Of a stretch of 64,000 nucleotides of DNA, positions 35,438 through 44,953 are shown piece by piece. The stretch lies in contig NZ_BMPY01000028.1 in assembly GCF_014647835.1 (NCBI RefSeq), positions 38,473-102,472 on the forward strand, in the 5' to 3' direction. The notes under the pieces are model-generated. The model saw nothing but the letters and a program-made list of their open reading frames with translations, made no database searches and was not told where the DNA came from. This DNA comes from Microbispora rosea subsp. aerata. GTDB lineage: Bacteria; Actinomycetota; Actinomycetes; Streptosporangiales; Streptosporangiaceae. Both the position numbers and the translations under genes were made by a program. How positions within the stretch are numbered: the first letter of the stretch is position 1; each line of letters begins with the position of its first letter.

Positions 35438-36457
35438 ATGAACGGGGACCGCCGTTCCGGAGGCCGACCGACTCTGGAAGCGGTCGCCGCGCGCGCCGGG
35501 GTCGGCCGCGGCACCGTCTCGCGGGTCATCAACGGCTCGCCCAAGGTGAGCGACCGGGCCCGCGACGCGGTGTTACTGGCGATTCAGGAGCTCGGCTATG
35601 TGCCCAACCGGGCGGCGCGCACCCTCGTGACCAACCGGACCGACACCATCGCTTTGGTGGTGTCGGAGTCGGAGCAGCGCGTCTTCGACGAGCCGTACTT
35701 CGCCGGGCTGATCCGCGGCATCGGCTCGGCGCTGTCGGAGACCGGCCTCCAGCTCATCCTCACGATGGCGCAGAACCGGGCCGAGCACGACCGGCTGGAG
35801 CACTACCTGACCGGGCAGCACGTCGACGGCGTGCTGCTCACCTCGGTGCACGGCGCCGACCCGCTGCCGGGACGGCTGGAGGAGATGGGCGTGCCGACCG
35901 TGCTCGGCGGCCGCCCGGTCGGGCTCAACCCGTACAGCTTCGTCGACATGGACAACCGGGCCGGCGCCCGGCAGGCGGTCAAGTATCTGCTCTCCAAGGG
36001 CAGGACGAAGATCGCCACCATCGCCGGTCCGCAGGACATGGGCGTGGGTGTCGACCGTCTGGCCGGCTACCGCGACGCGCTGCTGGCCACCGGTATGACC
36101 GAGCGTGTCGCGTACGGCGACTTCTCCGAGGAGAGCGGGGAGGCGGGCATGCGTGACCTGCTCTCCCGCTACCCCGACCTGGACGCCGTGTTCACCGCCT
36201 CGGACCCGATGGCGGTCGGCGCCCTGCGGGTGCTCAAGGAGCAGGGCAGGGTCGTGCCCGACGACGTCGCGGTCATCGGCTTCGAGGACTCGAAGGTGGC
36301 GCTGCACACCGATCCGCAACTCACGAGCGTGCATCAGCCGACGGAGGCAATGGGCCGGCAGATGGTCCAGCTGCTCATCGCCCGGATCAACGGCGAGCCG
36401 CTGGAGCAGCCGGTCGTCATTCTCGACACCCACCTGGTGATCCGCGCCTCCGCCTGA
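35438..36457 (+). CDS. cebR: LacI-family cellobiose-responsive repressor CebR
   Basis: A 339-residue LacI-type repressor: N-terminal helix-turn-helix (LEAVAARAGVGRGTVSRVIN), hinge NRAARTLVTNRTDTIALVV, ligand domain with PYFAGLIRGI and the closing SVHQPTEAMG. It follows bglC by 28 bp in the ceb operon. Known CebR/CelR proteins bind TGGGAGCGCTCCCA and let go with cellobiose/cellotriose; that palindrome occurs five times in this window (one with a single mismatch), including at the NRPS promoter. Codon 46 (35573-35575) is TTA, which in Streptomyces-like bacteria makes translation depend on the bldA tRNA. The gene ends just before a strong bidirectional hairpin. Confidence 0.93.
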   Translation: MNGDRRSGGRPTLEAVAARAGVGRGTVSRVINGSPKVSDRARDAVLLAIQELGYVPNRAARTLVTNRTDTIALVVSESEQRVFDEPYFAGLIRGIGSALSETGLQLILTMAQNRAEHDRLEHYLTGQHVDGVLLTSVHGADPLPGRLEEMGVPTVLGGRPVGLNPYSFVDMDNRAGARQAVKYLLSKGRTKIATIAGPQDMGVGVDRLAGYRDALLATGMTERVAYGDFSEESGEAGMRDLLSRYPDLDAVFTASDPMAVGALRVLKEQGRVVPDDVAVIGFEDSKVALHTDPQLTSVHQPTEAMGRQMVQLLIARINGEPLEQPVVILDTHLVIRASA

Positions 36458-36478
36458 CCCGGCCACGAGCGGCACGAG

Positions 36479-36510
36479 AACGCCGCGCACCCCTCGGGGT
36501 GCGCGGCGTT
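36479..36510. terminator. Bidirectional terminator between cebR and the NRPS cluster
   Basis: A 15-bp perfect stem (36479-36493 with 36496-36510) with an AA...TT base and a two-base loop, followed by TTT on the right and preceded by A on the left. It serves both the rightward cebR transcript and the leftward NRPS operon ending at 36535. Confidence 0.88.
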
Positions 36511-36534
36511 TCCGCGTCGCGGCCGAGCCGCCGG

Positions 36535-39500
36535 TCAGCGCTCGGCGGACGCCAGCAGGCGCTCGGCCTCCTCCTCCGACATCTCCTCCAGCTCGGCCAC
36601 CAGCAGGTCTTCGATCGCGACCGCCAGCTCGGCCACGGTGCGCCGCTCGAAGATCGTCCGGACCGGGACGTCCAGCCCGATCGCCCGGCGCAGCCGGGCG
36701 GCGATACGGGTCGCGAGCAGCGAGTGGCCGCCCAGGGTGAAGAAGTCGTCGTTCACGCCGATGGAGTCGACGCCGAGCAGCTCCGCCCAGATCTCGGCCA
36801 CCAGCACCTCCGCGTCCGTGCTCGGCGGGACGTGCCCGGCCGACGACGCCCGCACCGGCGCGGGCAGCGCCGCGCGGTCCACCTTGCCGCGGCTGGTGAG
36901 CGGCAGGGAGTCGAGCACGACCCACGCGGTCGGGACGAGGTGACGCGGCAGGGTCCGCGCGAGGTGCGCCGCGAGCTCCTCCCCCGTGGCGGTCCCGGTC
37001 ACGTACGCCACCAGCTCCTCGGCGTGGACCGTCACGAACGCCTGGCCGACGCCCGGGTGGTCGAGCAGCCGCGCCTCGACCTCCCCCGGCTCGATCCGGA
37101 AGCCGCGGACCTTGAGCTGGCCGTCGGCCCGGCCGAGGAACTCCAGCTCGCCGCCTTCGTTCCAGCGCGCCCGGTCCCCGGTGCGGTATCTGCGCGACCC
37201 CGGCGGTCCCAGCGGGTCGGGGACGAAGGCGGCGGCCGTGAGCGCCGGGCGGCGCAGGTAGCCGCGGGCCACCCCGGCGCCGCCGATGACCAGCTCGCCG
37301 ATCGCGCCCTTCGGGACCGGCGCTCCGGCGGCGTCGAGCAGGTGGACCGTCGTCGCGCCGAGGGGCCGGCCGATGGGCGGCCTGCCGTACGGCGCGGCGC
37401 CGAGGTCGGCGGCGGTCGCGATGACCGCGGCCTCGGTCGGGCCGTAGGTGTTCAGCAGGCGGACGCCGTCGCCGAACCGGTCGCGCCAGCGCGCCACCGC
37501 GCCGCCGGACGCCTGCTCGCCGCCGATGATGACCAGGCGGAGCGCGGGCGGCCAGGCGATCTGGTCGATCTCCTCGACCAGGTGGTGCCAGTACGCGGTG
37601 GGCAGGTCGAGCACGGTGACCCGCTCCCCGCCCGGGGCGGCCAGCAGGTCGGGCAGCGTGGCCGCCCCGCCGGGCAGCAGCACCAGGGTCGCCCCCGCGG
37701 CGAGCGTGGGAAAGACCTCTTCGAGGTGGGTGTCGAAGCTCAGCGACGCGAACTGGACGACGCGGTCGCCGGGCGCCAGGCCGTACTCGCCGCGCATCCA
37801 TGCGACGCGTGCCGCGATGGCGCGGTGCTCGACGGCGACGCCCTTGGGCTTGCCGGTGGAGCCGGAGGTGAAGATGACGTACGCCACGTCGTCCGGGCGC
37901 GCCTCGCCCGGGCCGCCGAGGGCGTCGTCGCCGCCGGCCAGCGGGTCGACGGCGGTGAGCCCGGCGGGCGGCGTCCGCGTCGTGATCACATGCGTCGCCC
38001 CGGCGTCCGCGAGCGCGAAGGCCAGGCGCTCGTCCGGCTCGTCCGGCTCGAACGGCAGGTAGGCCGCGCCCGCCCGCCAGACCGCGAGCAGCGCGGTGAT
38101 CGCCTCGACCGACCGGGGCAGGCAGACGCCGACCACGTCGCCGGGGCGCACGCCGCGCGCCCGCAGCGCCGCGGCGAGCCGTGCCGCCCGCCGGTCCAGC
38201 TCCGCGTAGGTGACCTCGGTCTCCCCGCAGGTCACCGCGACCGCGTCAGGTGTGCGGCGGACGGTCTCGGCGACCATGCCGGGGACCGTCGCGCCCGTGC
38301 CGCCCGGCACGGCGTCGGCGCCGTCGCCGGCCAGGGCCCGGATGTCGGCCTCGTCGTCGGCGGTCCACACGCGCAGCTCGGAGATCCGGCGATGCGGCTC
38401 GGCCGCGATCGAACCGAGCAGGACCAGGAAGCGGTCGGCGAGCCTGCGGACGGACCGCGCCTCGTGCGGGGAGCCGCTTGACCCGTCGTGGCTGAACGAC
38501 AGGGCGATCTCGCCGCCGTCCATCCACGCCTCGACGTACAGGCCGAGCTTGACCTGGTTGTATCCGTGCGGGAAGGGGCCGACGGACAGGCCGCCGAACG
38601 ACCGGGTGGGTCCCGAGGGCTGCGTGTGCAGGATGAACATGCTCGGCATCAGCGCCTCGACGGGGTGCCCGATCCGCTCGAAGGGCACCTGGGGCCGGCT
38701 CATCGCCGTCAGCGCCTCCTGCCGGGTGCGTCCGAGCAGTTCGAGGAACGACGGGTCCCCCTCCAGGTCGCCGCGCAGCACGACCGTCTGCGACAGGTAG
38801 CCGACGATCGGCTCCAGCTCGACCCGCTCGCGCCCGGCGACGGCCGTGCCGACGAGGACGTCGGTGTGGCCGGTGTGCCGGTGCAGGAGCACCTGGTAGG
38901 CCGCCATGAGCACGGTGAACAGCGTGGTCCTGTGCTCGCGGGCGAGCCGGGACAGCTCGTCGGCGATCTCCCGGCCGGCCCGGACGATCTGGTACGCCGG
39001 CTCGTCCGCGTCGCGGACGCCCCCGGGGGCGTCGCCGCCGATGCCGTACGGCAGGTCGGGCGGCGGCGGATCGGCCAGCCGCTCCTGCCAGTACGGCACC
39101 GCGCGCTCGGCCCGGCGGCGCTGCCAGCGGGCGTAGTCGGACGGCTGCACCGGCAGCGGCGGCAGGTTCGGCGCGCGGCCGTCGAGGCGCGCGGTGTAGC
39201 ACTCCGCCAGGTCGTCCAGGAGGATCTGCAGCGACCAGCCGTCGCCGATGATGTGGTGCATCGTGACGCACAGCACGTGGTCCTGCGGCCCGATCGCGAC
39301 GACGGCGACGCGCAGCGGCACGCCCTCGGCGAGGTCGAACGGCGCGTTCACCCGCTCGGCGACGATCCGCCGGGCGTGCTCCTCGTCGTCCGCCTCGATC
39401 CACTCGACCCCCGGGGCGGACCCCGGCGCGCCCGCGGGCTCGGCGACCGCCCAGGGGACGCCGTCCTCCTCCTCGAACCGGGTGCGCAGGCTCTCGTGCC

Positions 39501-39654
39501 TGGCCGCGAGGTCGGCGAACGCCCCGTCGAGGGCGCCGGAGTCGAGGGGCCCGCGCAGCCGGTGGACGAGATACATGGTGTAGGAGGCGTCACGGGGGTC
39601 GAGCCGCTGCAGGAGCCACAGCCGCTCCTGGACCGGGGACAGCGGCGCCCTCAT
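36535..39654 (-). CDS. NRPS module C-A-PCP (predicted basic amino acid)
   Basis: A 1039-residue single NRPS module, last gene of the cluster. Condensation domain (1-430) with catalytic MHHIIGDG near residue 135; adenylation domain (450-940) with FTSGSTGKPKG near 600, NTYGPTEA, YRTGDRARW and LTSRGKVDR; carrier domain with Ser about 976 in LGGHSLL. Aligned by eye to GrsA, the substrate pocket reads D-T-E-D-I-G-T-V-I-K; acidic residues at positions 239 and 278 suggest a basic amino acid such as Lys or Orn. This is inference, not a database match. There is no thioesterase, epimerase or methyltransferase domain. ATGA overlap with the upstream A-PCP gene. The C-terminal tail is Glu-rich (AELEEMSEEEAERLL), probably a docking helix. 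Confidence 0.92.
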   Translation of the reverse strand: MRAPLSPVQERLWLLQRLDPRDASYTMYLVHRLRGPLDSGALDGAFADLAARHESLRTRFEEEDGVPWAVAEPAGAPGSAPGVEWIEADDEEHARRIVAERVNAPFDLAEGVPLRVAVVAIGPQDHVLCVTMHHIIGDGWSLQILLDDLAECYTARLDGRAPNLPPLPVQPSDYARWQRRRAERAVPYWQERLADPPPPDLPYGIGGDAPGGVRDADEPAYQIVRAGREIADELSRLAREHRTTLFTVLMAAYQVLLHRHTGHTDVLVGTAVAGRERVELEPIVGYLSQTVVLRGDLEGDPSFLELLGRTRQEALTAMSRPQVPFERIGHPVEALMPSMFILHTQPSGPTRSFGGLSVGPFPHGYNQVKLGLYVEAWMDGGEIALSFSHDGSSGSPHEARSVRRLADRFLVLLGSIAAEPHRRISELRVWTADDEADIRALAGDGADAVPGGTGATVPGMVAETVRRTPDAVAVTCGETEVTYAELDRRAARLAAALRARGVRPGDVVGVCLPRSVEAITALLAVWRAGAAYLPFEPDEPDERLAFALADAGATHVITTRTPPAGLTAVDPLAGGDDALGGPGEARPDDVAYVIFTSGSTGKPKGVAVEHRAIAARVAWMRGEYGLAPGDRVVQFASLSFDTHLEEVFPTLAAGATLVLLPGGAATLPDLLAAPGGERVTVLDLPTAYWHHLVEEIDQIAWPPALRLVIIGGEQASGGAVARWRDRFGDGVRLLNTYGPTEAAVIATAADLGAAPYGRPPIGRPLGATTVHLLDAAGAPVPKGAIGELVIGGAGVARGYLRRPALTAAAFVPDPLGPPGSRRYRTGDRARWNEGGELEFLGRADGQLKVRGFRIEPGEVEARLLDHPGVGQAFVTVHAEELVAYVTGTATGEELAAHLARTLPRHLVPTAWVVLDSLPLTSRGKVDRAALPAPVRASSAGHVPPSTDAEVLVAEIWAELLGVDSIGVNDDFFTLGGHSLLATRIAARLRRAIGLDVPVRTIFERRTVAELAVAIEDLLVAELEEMSEEEAERLLASAER

Positions 39655-41540
39655 TTGTCCGCCGCCATTTCGTCGAGCACGGCCGCCAGGTCCTCCGCGC
39701 TGAGGCCGTCGAGCTCGTCGCGGAGCGCGGCGATCTCGGCGAGGTCCAGGTCGTCGTCGTCGAGCCGGTCCATCGCCGCCGCCAGCTCGGCGATCGTGGG
39801 GTTCTCGAACAGCACCACGATCGGCACGTTGACCGCGAAGCGCGCCTGGATCCTGGCGATGATCTGGGTGGCGGTCAGCGAGTGGCCGCCCAGCTCGAAG
39901 AAGTCGTCGTCCACGCCGACCGGCTCCGCGATGCCCAGCACCTCCCCCCACATCGCCGCGAGGTCCTCCTCCAGCGCGGTGGAGGGCGGCCGGTACGGCC
40001 GGCTGCGCGCCCGGGTCCACTCGGGCACGGGCAGCGCCTTGCGGTCGAGCTTGCCGTTGGGCGTGAGCGGCAGGGCGTCGAGCACGACGAGGTGCGCGGG
40101 CACCATGTAGTCGGGCACGCTGCGGCGCAGCCGCTCCCGGAGGGACGGCCACAGGTCCGCCGCCTCGGGCTCCCCGGCCGTCCGCACGACGTAGGCGACC
40201 AGCCGCGGCAGCCCGTCGGGGCCGTCGCAGACGCCGACGGCGGCGTCGGCCACCTCGGGCGCGGCGCGCAGCACGCTCTCGATCTCGCCGAGCTCGATGC
40301 GGAAGCCGCGCACCTTCACCTGCTGGTCGGCCCGGCCCAGGTAGCGAAGCCTGCCGTTCTCGACCTTGGCCAGGTCGCCCGTGGCGTACAGGCGGGCGCC
40401 CGGCACCGGGGAGAACGGGTCGGGCAGGAACCTGGCCGCGGTCTGGCCCGGCATGCCGCGATATCCCCTGGCCACGCCGGCGCCGCCGATGTGCAGCTCG
40501 CCGACCTCGCCGGGCGGCACGGGCCGCCCGTCGGGGCCGAGGATGTGCACCGTCGTGTTGCCGATGGGCCGGCCCAGGTCGACCGGGGCGGGCGACGGGC
40601 CGACGCGCCCGGCCGTCGACCAGACCGTCGTCTCGGTCGGGCCGTACACGTTCCACAGCCGGGCGCCGCCCGTCAGGAGGGCGTCGGCGAGGTCGCGGGG
40701 CAGCGCCTCGCCCCCGCACAACCGGGTCGCGATGGTCTCGGGCACCCCGCCGGACTCGAGCAGGATGCGCCAGCTCGCCGGGGTCGCCTGCATGATCGTG
40801 ACGGCCTCGGACACGGCCCTGGCGCGCAGCGCCCGCCCGTCGGCCGTCTCCTGCGCGGACGCGACCACCACCCGCGCCCCTTGGGTCAGCGGCAGGAGGA
40901 GCTCGAGCACCGAGATGTCGAACGACAGCGTGGTGACCGCCAGCCAGGCGTCGCGCGGGGTGAGCTCCAGCAGGGAGGCGAAGGACTCCAGCAGGTTGAC
41001 CACCGCGCGGTGCGGCACGGCGACCCCTTTGGGCCTGCCGGTGGAGCCGGAGGTGTACATGAGGTAGGCCAGGTCGCCCGCCGGTCCGCCGCCCGGCCCG
41101 TCGCCGGAGGGCGCGCCCGCGACGGGAACGCCGTCCCAGGCCAGCTCCACGACGTCCGGGACGCCGTCGAGCAGCCGGGGCTCGACCCCCTGCCCGGCCA
41201 GCACCAGCCGGATGCCCGCGTCCTCCCGCATGTACCTGAGCCGGTCCTCCGGGAAGGCCGGGTCGAGCGGCACATAGGCGCCGCCGGCCCGCCACACGGC
41301 GAGCAGGGCGACGATCATGCCGGGGCACCGCTCCAGGCACAGGCCCACCGGGACCTCCGGGCCGACGCCCCGGGCGCGCAGCAGCGCGGCCAGCCGGTCG
41401 ACCCTGTCGAACATCTCCCGGTAGGTCAGCACGCCGCCGGCGCCGCTCACCGCGACCGCGTCGGGGCTGGCGTCACGCCACCGGCGGATCAGCGCGAGCG
41501 CCGTATCAGGGCCGGTCACGCCGCTCACCGCGTCAGTCAC
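39651..41540 (-). CDS. NRPS A-PCP didomain (predicted glycine)
   Basis: A 629-residue protein without condensation domain. The adenylation domain shows YTSGSTGRPKG near 163, NVYGPTETT, ATGDLAK and LTPNGKLDR; the carrier Ser is about 552 in LGGHSLT. Pocket residues aligned to GrsA read D-I-L-Q-L-G-V-V-W-K, very near the usual glycine code DILQLGLIWK. After the carrier there is an acidic Asp/Leu-rich tail that could dock on another subunit. Starts with GTG 41540, AAAGG 9 bases upstream. As it lacks a C domain it may act as a loading module or be served by one of the free condensation proteins encoded just upstream. Confidence 0.92.
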   Translation of the reverse strand: MTDAVSGVTGPDTALALIRRWRDASPDAVAVSGAGGVLTYREMFDRVDRLAALLRARGVGPEVPVGLCLERCPGMIVALLAVWRAGGAYVPLDPAFPEDRLRYMREDAGIRLVLAGQGVEPRLLDGVPDVVELAWDGVPVAGAPSGDGPGGGPAGDLAYLMYTSGSTGRPKGVAVPHRAVVNLLESFASLLELTPRDAWLAVTTLSFDISVLELLLPLTQGARVVVASAQETADGRALRARAVSEAVTIMQATPASWRILLESGGVPETIATRLCGGEALPRDLADALLTGGARLWNVYGPTETTVWSTAGRVGPSPAPVDLGRPIGNTTVHILGPDGRPVPPGEVGELHIGGAGVARGYRGMPGQTAARFLPDPFSPVPGARLYATGDLAKVENGRLRYLGRADQQVKVRGFRIELGEIESVLRAAPEVADAAVGVCDGPDGLPRLVAYVVRTAGEPEAADLWPSLRERLRRSVPDYMVPAHLVVLDALPLTPNGKLDRKALPVPEWTRARSRPYRPPSTALEEDLAAMWGEVLGIAEPVGVDDDFFELGGHSLTATQIIARIQARFAVNVPIVVLFENPTIAELAAAMDRLDDDDLDLAEIAALRDELDGLSAEDLAAVLDEMAADK

Positions 41541-41553
41541 TTCCTTGCACCTT

Positions 41554-42981
41554 TCACTTCGATGACGCGCCGGCGACGGCGCCGCTCAGCGCGGACAGCG
41601 GGATGTCCGGGTCCGCCCCGGCCCGCCGTACGACCTCGGCGAAAGCGCCGACGAGGCGGCGCGCGGTCGCGGGCGCGAAAAGATCGCTGCTGTAGTCGAG
41701 GACGCCGCCCAGCCCCTCCGGCCCCCGCCACAGGTCCATCGAGATCTCGGCCTTTGTGTGGCTGGGCGGGACGGTGTAGACCTCCCGGTCGAGGTCGGCC
41801 AGCCGGGTTCCCAGCAGGTCCTCGTTCGGGAGGTTGTGCAGGTTGAACATGGCCTGGCACAGCGGCGGCCTGCTGATGTCGCGGGGGACGCGCAGCGCGG
41901 CCAGGACGTGCTCGAACGGCACCTCCGCGTGCCGCATCGCGGCCAGGGCCGCCTCCCGCACGCGGTCCAGCAGCTCGTGGAACGACGGGTCGCCCGACAG
42001 GTCGGCGCGCAGCACCATCGTGTTGCCGAAGTAGCCGATCAGCGGCGCCAGCTCGCTGCGGGAGCGGCCGGCCACCGGCACCCCGACGCAGAAGTCGGTC
42101 TGGCCCGACGCCAGGGCGAGGGTCGCCTGGTAGGCGGCGGCCAGGGCCATGAACGACGTGCAGCGCCGCTTTCTCGCCACCTTCTCCAGCGGCGTGATCA
42201 CCTCCGGCGGCAGCAGCAGCTCCTCGCGTCCGCCGCGCCCCGACCACCGGGGCGGCCGGGGGTGGTCGGCCGGAAGGTCGAGCGCGGGGGCGCCGGCCAG
42301 CCGCCGCGTCCAGAACTCCAGCCCCTCGGTGTGGTCCCGCTGTCTTTCCCGCACGGCGAAGCGGGGATACTGCGTGGGCAGCTCCGGCAGCTCGGGCTCG
42401 CGTCCCTCGCGCGCGGCGGCGTAGCACTCGGTGAGCTCGCGCAGCAGCACGTCGAGCGACCAGCCGTCCGTCACGATGTGGTGCATGACGATGCACACGA
42501 CCGCGTCGTCCTCGCCGAGCGCGGCCAGGCCGGCCCGCAGCGGAGGCTGGTTCTCCAGGTCGAACGGGCGGTCGACGAACTCCCGCAGCGCCCGGTCGAG
42601 GTCCGCCTCCCCGGCGAGCGCGAGCCGCTCCACCGGCACCGGCGCGGGCGGCAGCACGACCTGCACGGGGGCGTCCCCGCGCAGCCGGAAGCGGGTCCGC
42701 AGCACCTCGTGCCGCTCCGCGATCCTGGTGAACGCCGCGGCCAGCGCGGCCACATCGAGCGGCCCGCGCAGCCGCATGCACCAGGGTGTGTTGTAGCTGG
42801 TGTCGGCGGGGTCGAACCGGCTGAGGAACCACAGGCGCTCCTGGCCGGGCGACAGCGGCCACTCCTGCCCGCCCGGGTCCCGGGTCGCGCCCCCGAGGGA
42901 GCGCAGCAACGCCGCCCGGCGCTCGGGAGGCAGCGCGGCGAGCTTCTCGATCAGCGCGGCGCGGCGCTCGGCGGCGGTCAT
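41554..42981 (-). CDS. Free-standing NRPS condensation domain
   Basis: A 475-residue protein: a short helical N-terminus (AAERRAALIEKLAALPPERRAALL, residues 2-25, docking-like; shortened here) followed by a complete condensation domain with SPGQERLWFL, MHHIVTDG near residue 167, and GYFGNTMVLR. No adenylation or carrier domain is attached. It lies right before the A-PCP(Gly) gene and 13 bp from it, so it probably supplies the missing condensation step for that didomain, forming an N-acyl-Gly or peptidyl-Gly bond. ATGA overlap with the MbtH gene upstream. Confidence 0.9.
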   Translation of the reverse strand: MTAAERRAALIEKLAALPPERRAALLRSLGGATRDPGGQEWPLSPGQERLWFLSRFDPADTSYNTPWCMRLRGPLDVAALAAAFTRIAERHEVLRTRFRLRGDAPVQVVLPPAPVPVERLALAGEADLDRALREFVDRPFDLENQPPLRAGLAALGEDDAVVCIVMHHIVTDGWSLDVLLRELTECYAAAREGREPELPELPTQYPRFAVRERQRDHTEGLEFWTRRLAGAPALDLPADHPRPPRWSGRGGREELLLPPEVITPLEKVARKRRCTSFMALAAAYQATLALASGQTDFCVGVPVAGRSRSELAPLIGYFGNTMVLRADLSGDPSFHELLDRVREAALAAMRHAEVPFEHVLAALRVPRDISRPPLCQAMFNLHNLPNEDLLGTRLADLDREVYTVPPSHTKAEISMDLWRGPEGLGGVLDYSSDLFAPATARRLVGAFAEVVRRAGADPDIPLSALSGAVAGASSK

Positions 42982-43166
42982 CTGCCCCGGTCGCGCGTGC
43001 TCAGCGGCCGCATGTCGGTCCACACCGTCTCGATGTGGTCCAGGCATTCCTGGCGGGTGCCGGTGAAGCCGGTGGGCCGCCACCCGGCGGGGGGCTCACG
43101 GTCGCTCCACCATATGGAGTACTGCTCCTCGTCGTTGACGACCACGAGCATGGGGATATCGGTCAT
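42978..43166 (-). CDS. MbtH-like protein
   Basis: A 62-residue MbtH-family partner of adenylation domains. The family pattern is clear: VVNDEEQYSIWW, PAGWRPTGFTG, CLDHIETVWTDMRP. The usual Pro after SxW is replaced by Trp (SIWW), otherwise complete. It binds A domains and aids their folding and activity in the cytoplasm. Both ends overlap neighbouring NRPS genes by four bases (ATGA), so it is made with them. Confidence 0.95.
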   Translation of the reverse strand: MTDIPMLVVVNDEEQYSIWWSDREPPAGWRPTGFTGTRQECLDHIETVWTDMRPLSTRDRGR

Positions 43167-44953
43167 GTCATCTTTCCCAGTGGTTCGTTGCGGGGGAACT
43201 GCTCCCGGCCGTCGCCCTCGGCCAGGCGGGGACAGCCGGGCCAGCCGGCCGCGCCGGCCGGCGGCGCCGTGCACAGGACGTAGTGATGGGGGGCGAGCAC
43301 GTCGGTCCGGCCGGCCGCGGCGCGCATGACGGCGCCGTGGACGGCCCCGGGCGTGTCCAGGCCCGGACGCGCGACGAGATACCCGGTCAGCCGCGTGCCC
43401 GCGTCGCCGGCCTCCTCCGCCACGACCGCGGCCCCGGGGCCGCACACCCGGCGCAGCAGCGCCTCGGTCTCCGGCAGGCTCACCCAGTCGCGGCCGATCG
43501 CCGTCCACCCTTCGGGGCGGCGTACGGGGTCCAGGCCCGCGATCTTCGCGACGTGGTCCAGCGGCACCTCCTCCGAGACCGCGCGGACCAGCAGCTCCTC
43601 CAGGCCGGTGAGCATCCGCTCGGCGACGGCGCCGGGCAGGAAGGCGGTGTCCACCAGCACGTAGAACTCGCAGGTGGACGGGGCGGGACCGGTGGCGAAG
43701 AAGATCCTCGCCTTGACCGCGGGGTAGGCGCCGACGAAGAACGTCCTGGTCCGGCCCCGCAGCGCGGCGAGCGCCGCGGGGTCTTCGGGATCCACCTTCG
43801 GCAGGCTCCCCCAGCGGCCGGCGTGCCTGACGTCGTTGAAGAACGCGTCCAGGTCGATGTCGGCGCCGCGCCGCCACGCCTCCGCCCGCCACGCGGCCAG
43901 CACCAGCGCGGGGTCGTAGTGCCCGTTCCGGTACGTCGCCATGGTCCTGCGATGCCCGTGCCGCAGCGCGTCGGCGAAGGTGCCGTCCCCCAGGTCGACG
44001 ACGCACAGCCCGTCCTGGGCGGCGGGCCCGGCCATCTCCCCGAGACGCGGGTGGTGCCGGTTCGACACGATCAGCTGCAGCGCGACCGTGCGGTGCCCGG
44101 TCACGGCGCCGAGCAGGGCGGCGCAGGCGACGGTGAGCACGCTGGAGGTCGTCACGCCGTGCCGGGCGGCGAGCGCCTCGGCGGCCACGGCCGCCGCCGG
44201 GGAGTCCATCCCGTGCCGGACGAAGCGCGGCTCCTCCGGCTCCCTCGTGGGGAAGTCGAACATCGACCGGGGCGCGGACGCCAGACCGGTCCGCCAGTGC
44301 CGCAGCGCCTGGCCGCCGGGCGGCGGGTCCGACCGCTCGACGGCCGCCTGGTCGAGCGGCTGCCACCGCGGCGCCGGCAGGTCCTCCCCGGCGACCAGCC
44401 GCGGCCACTCCGCGGCCACGATGTTCAGCGACCAGCCGTCGAGCGCGAGGTGGGACAGCGCGAGCGCCACCGCGCGGGGCCGGCCCGCCTGGCAGACCAC
44501 CGCGCACCGGATCGGCAGCTCGCCCGCGTAGTCGAACCCGGTCGCGGCCAGCTCGGCGGCGAGCGCCTTGGCCGCGCTCATCGGCTTGGCCGCCGCCTCG
44601 TACACGCCGACCGTGAGCCGGCCCTCCCGGCTCACCCGCTGGACCGTGTCCCGCCCGCCGTTCTCCCCGCCGCCCTCGCCGTCCCGGACGAACGCCGTAC
44701 GCAGCGTCTCGTGCCGCTCGATGAGGCGGCCCACGGCGCGCAGCACGGCGTCCACGTCGGCCGCGCCGGTCACCGGCAGCGTCCAGGCCAGGTTGAAGTA
44801 GGGGTCGCCGTCGTCCAGCCATCGCGTGGAGCGCCAGATCCCCTGCTGACCCCAGGTCAGCCCGGCCTGCCCGCCCCGCGCGCCGCGGAACTCCACGACG
44901 CGCGGGGGCAGCGCGGAAAGGCCGGGAGGGGCCGCGGCCGGGCTCACCGTCAC
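43163..44953 (-). CDS. Condensation-domain-like protein with C-terminal extension
   Basis: A 596-residue protein. Residues 25-460 resemble a condensation/acyltransferase fold: GQQGIWRSTRWLDDGDPYFNLAW near the start and LSHLALDG near residue 168, where the first His of HHxxxDG is Ser but the second, catalytic His and the Asp-Gly remain. About 130 further residues (from about 465) do not match a domain I know; they contain WTAIGRDWVSLPETEALL, which looks like the start of an AMP-binding C-terminal subdomain without the catalytic part. It may join the carrier-bound acyl starter to the first amino acid, or act as an off-line ester/amide-forming enzyme. GTG start overlaps the carrier protein gene. 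Confidence 0.72.
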   Translation of the reverse strand: MTVSPAAAPPGLSALPPRVVEFRGARGGQAGLTWGQQGIWRSTRWLDDGDPYFNLAWTLPVTGAADVDAVLRAVGRLIERHETLRTAFVRDGEGGGENGGRDTVQRVSREGRLTVGVYEAAAKPMSAAKALAAELAATGFDYAGELPIRCAVVCQAGRPRAVALALSHLALDGWSLNIVAAEWPRLVAGEDLPAPRWQPLDQAAVERSDPPPGGQALRHWRTGLASAPRSMFDFPTREPEEPRFVRHGMDSPAAAVAAEALAARHGVTTSSVLTVACAALLGAVTGHRTVALQLIVSNRHHPRLGEMAGPAAQDGLCVVDLGDGTFADALRHGHRRTMATYRNGHYDPALVLAAWRAEAWRRGADIDLDAFFNDVRHAGRWGSLPKVDPEDPAALAALRGRTRTFFVGAYPAVKARIFFATGPAPSTCEFYVLVDTAFLPGAVAERMLTGLEELLVRAVSEEVPLDHVAKIAGLDPVRRPEGWTAIGRDWVSLPETEALLRRVCGPGAAVVAEEAGDAGTRLTGYLVARPGLDTPGAVHGAVMRAAAGRTDVLAPHHYVLCTAPPAGAAGWPGCPRLAEGDGREQFPRNEPLGKMT

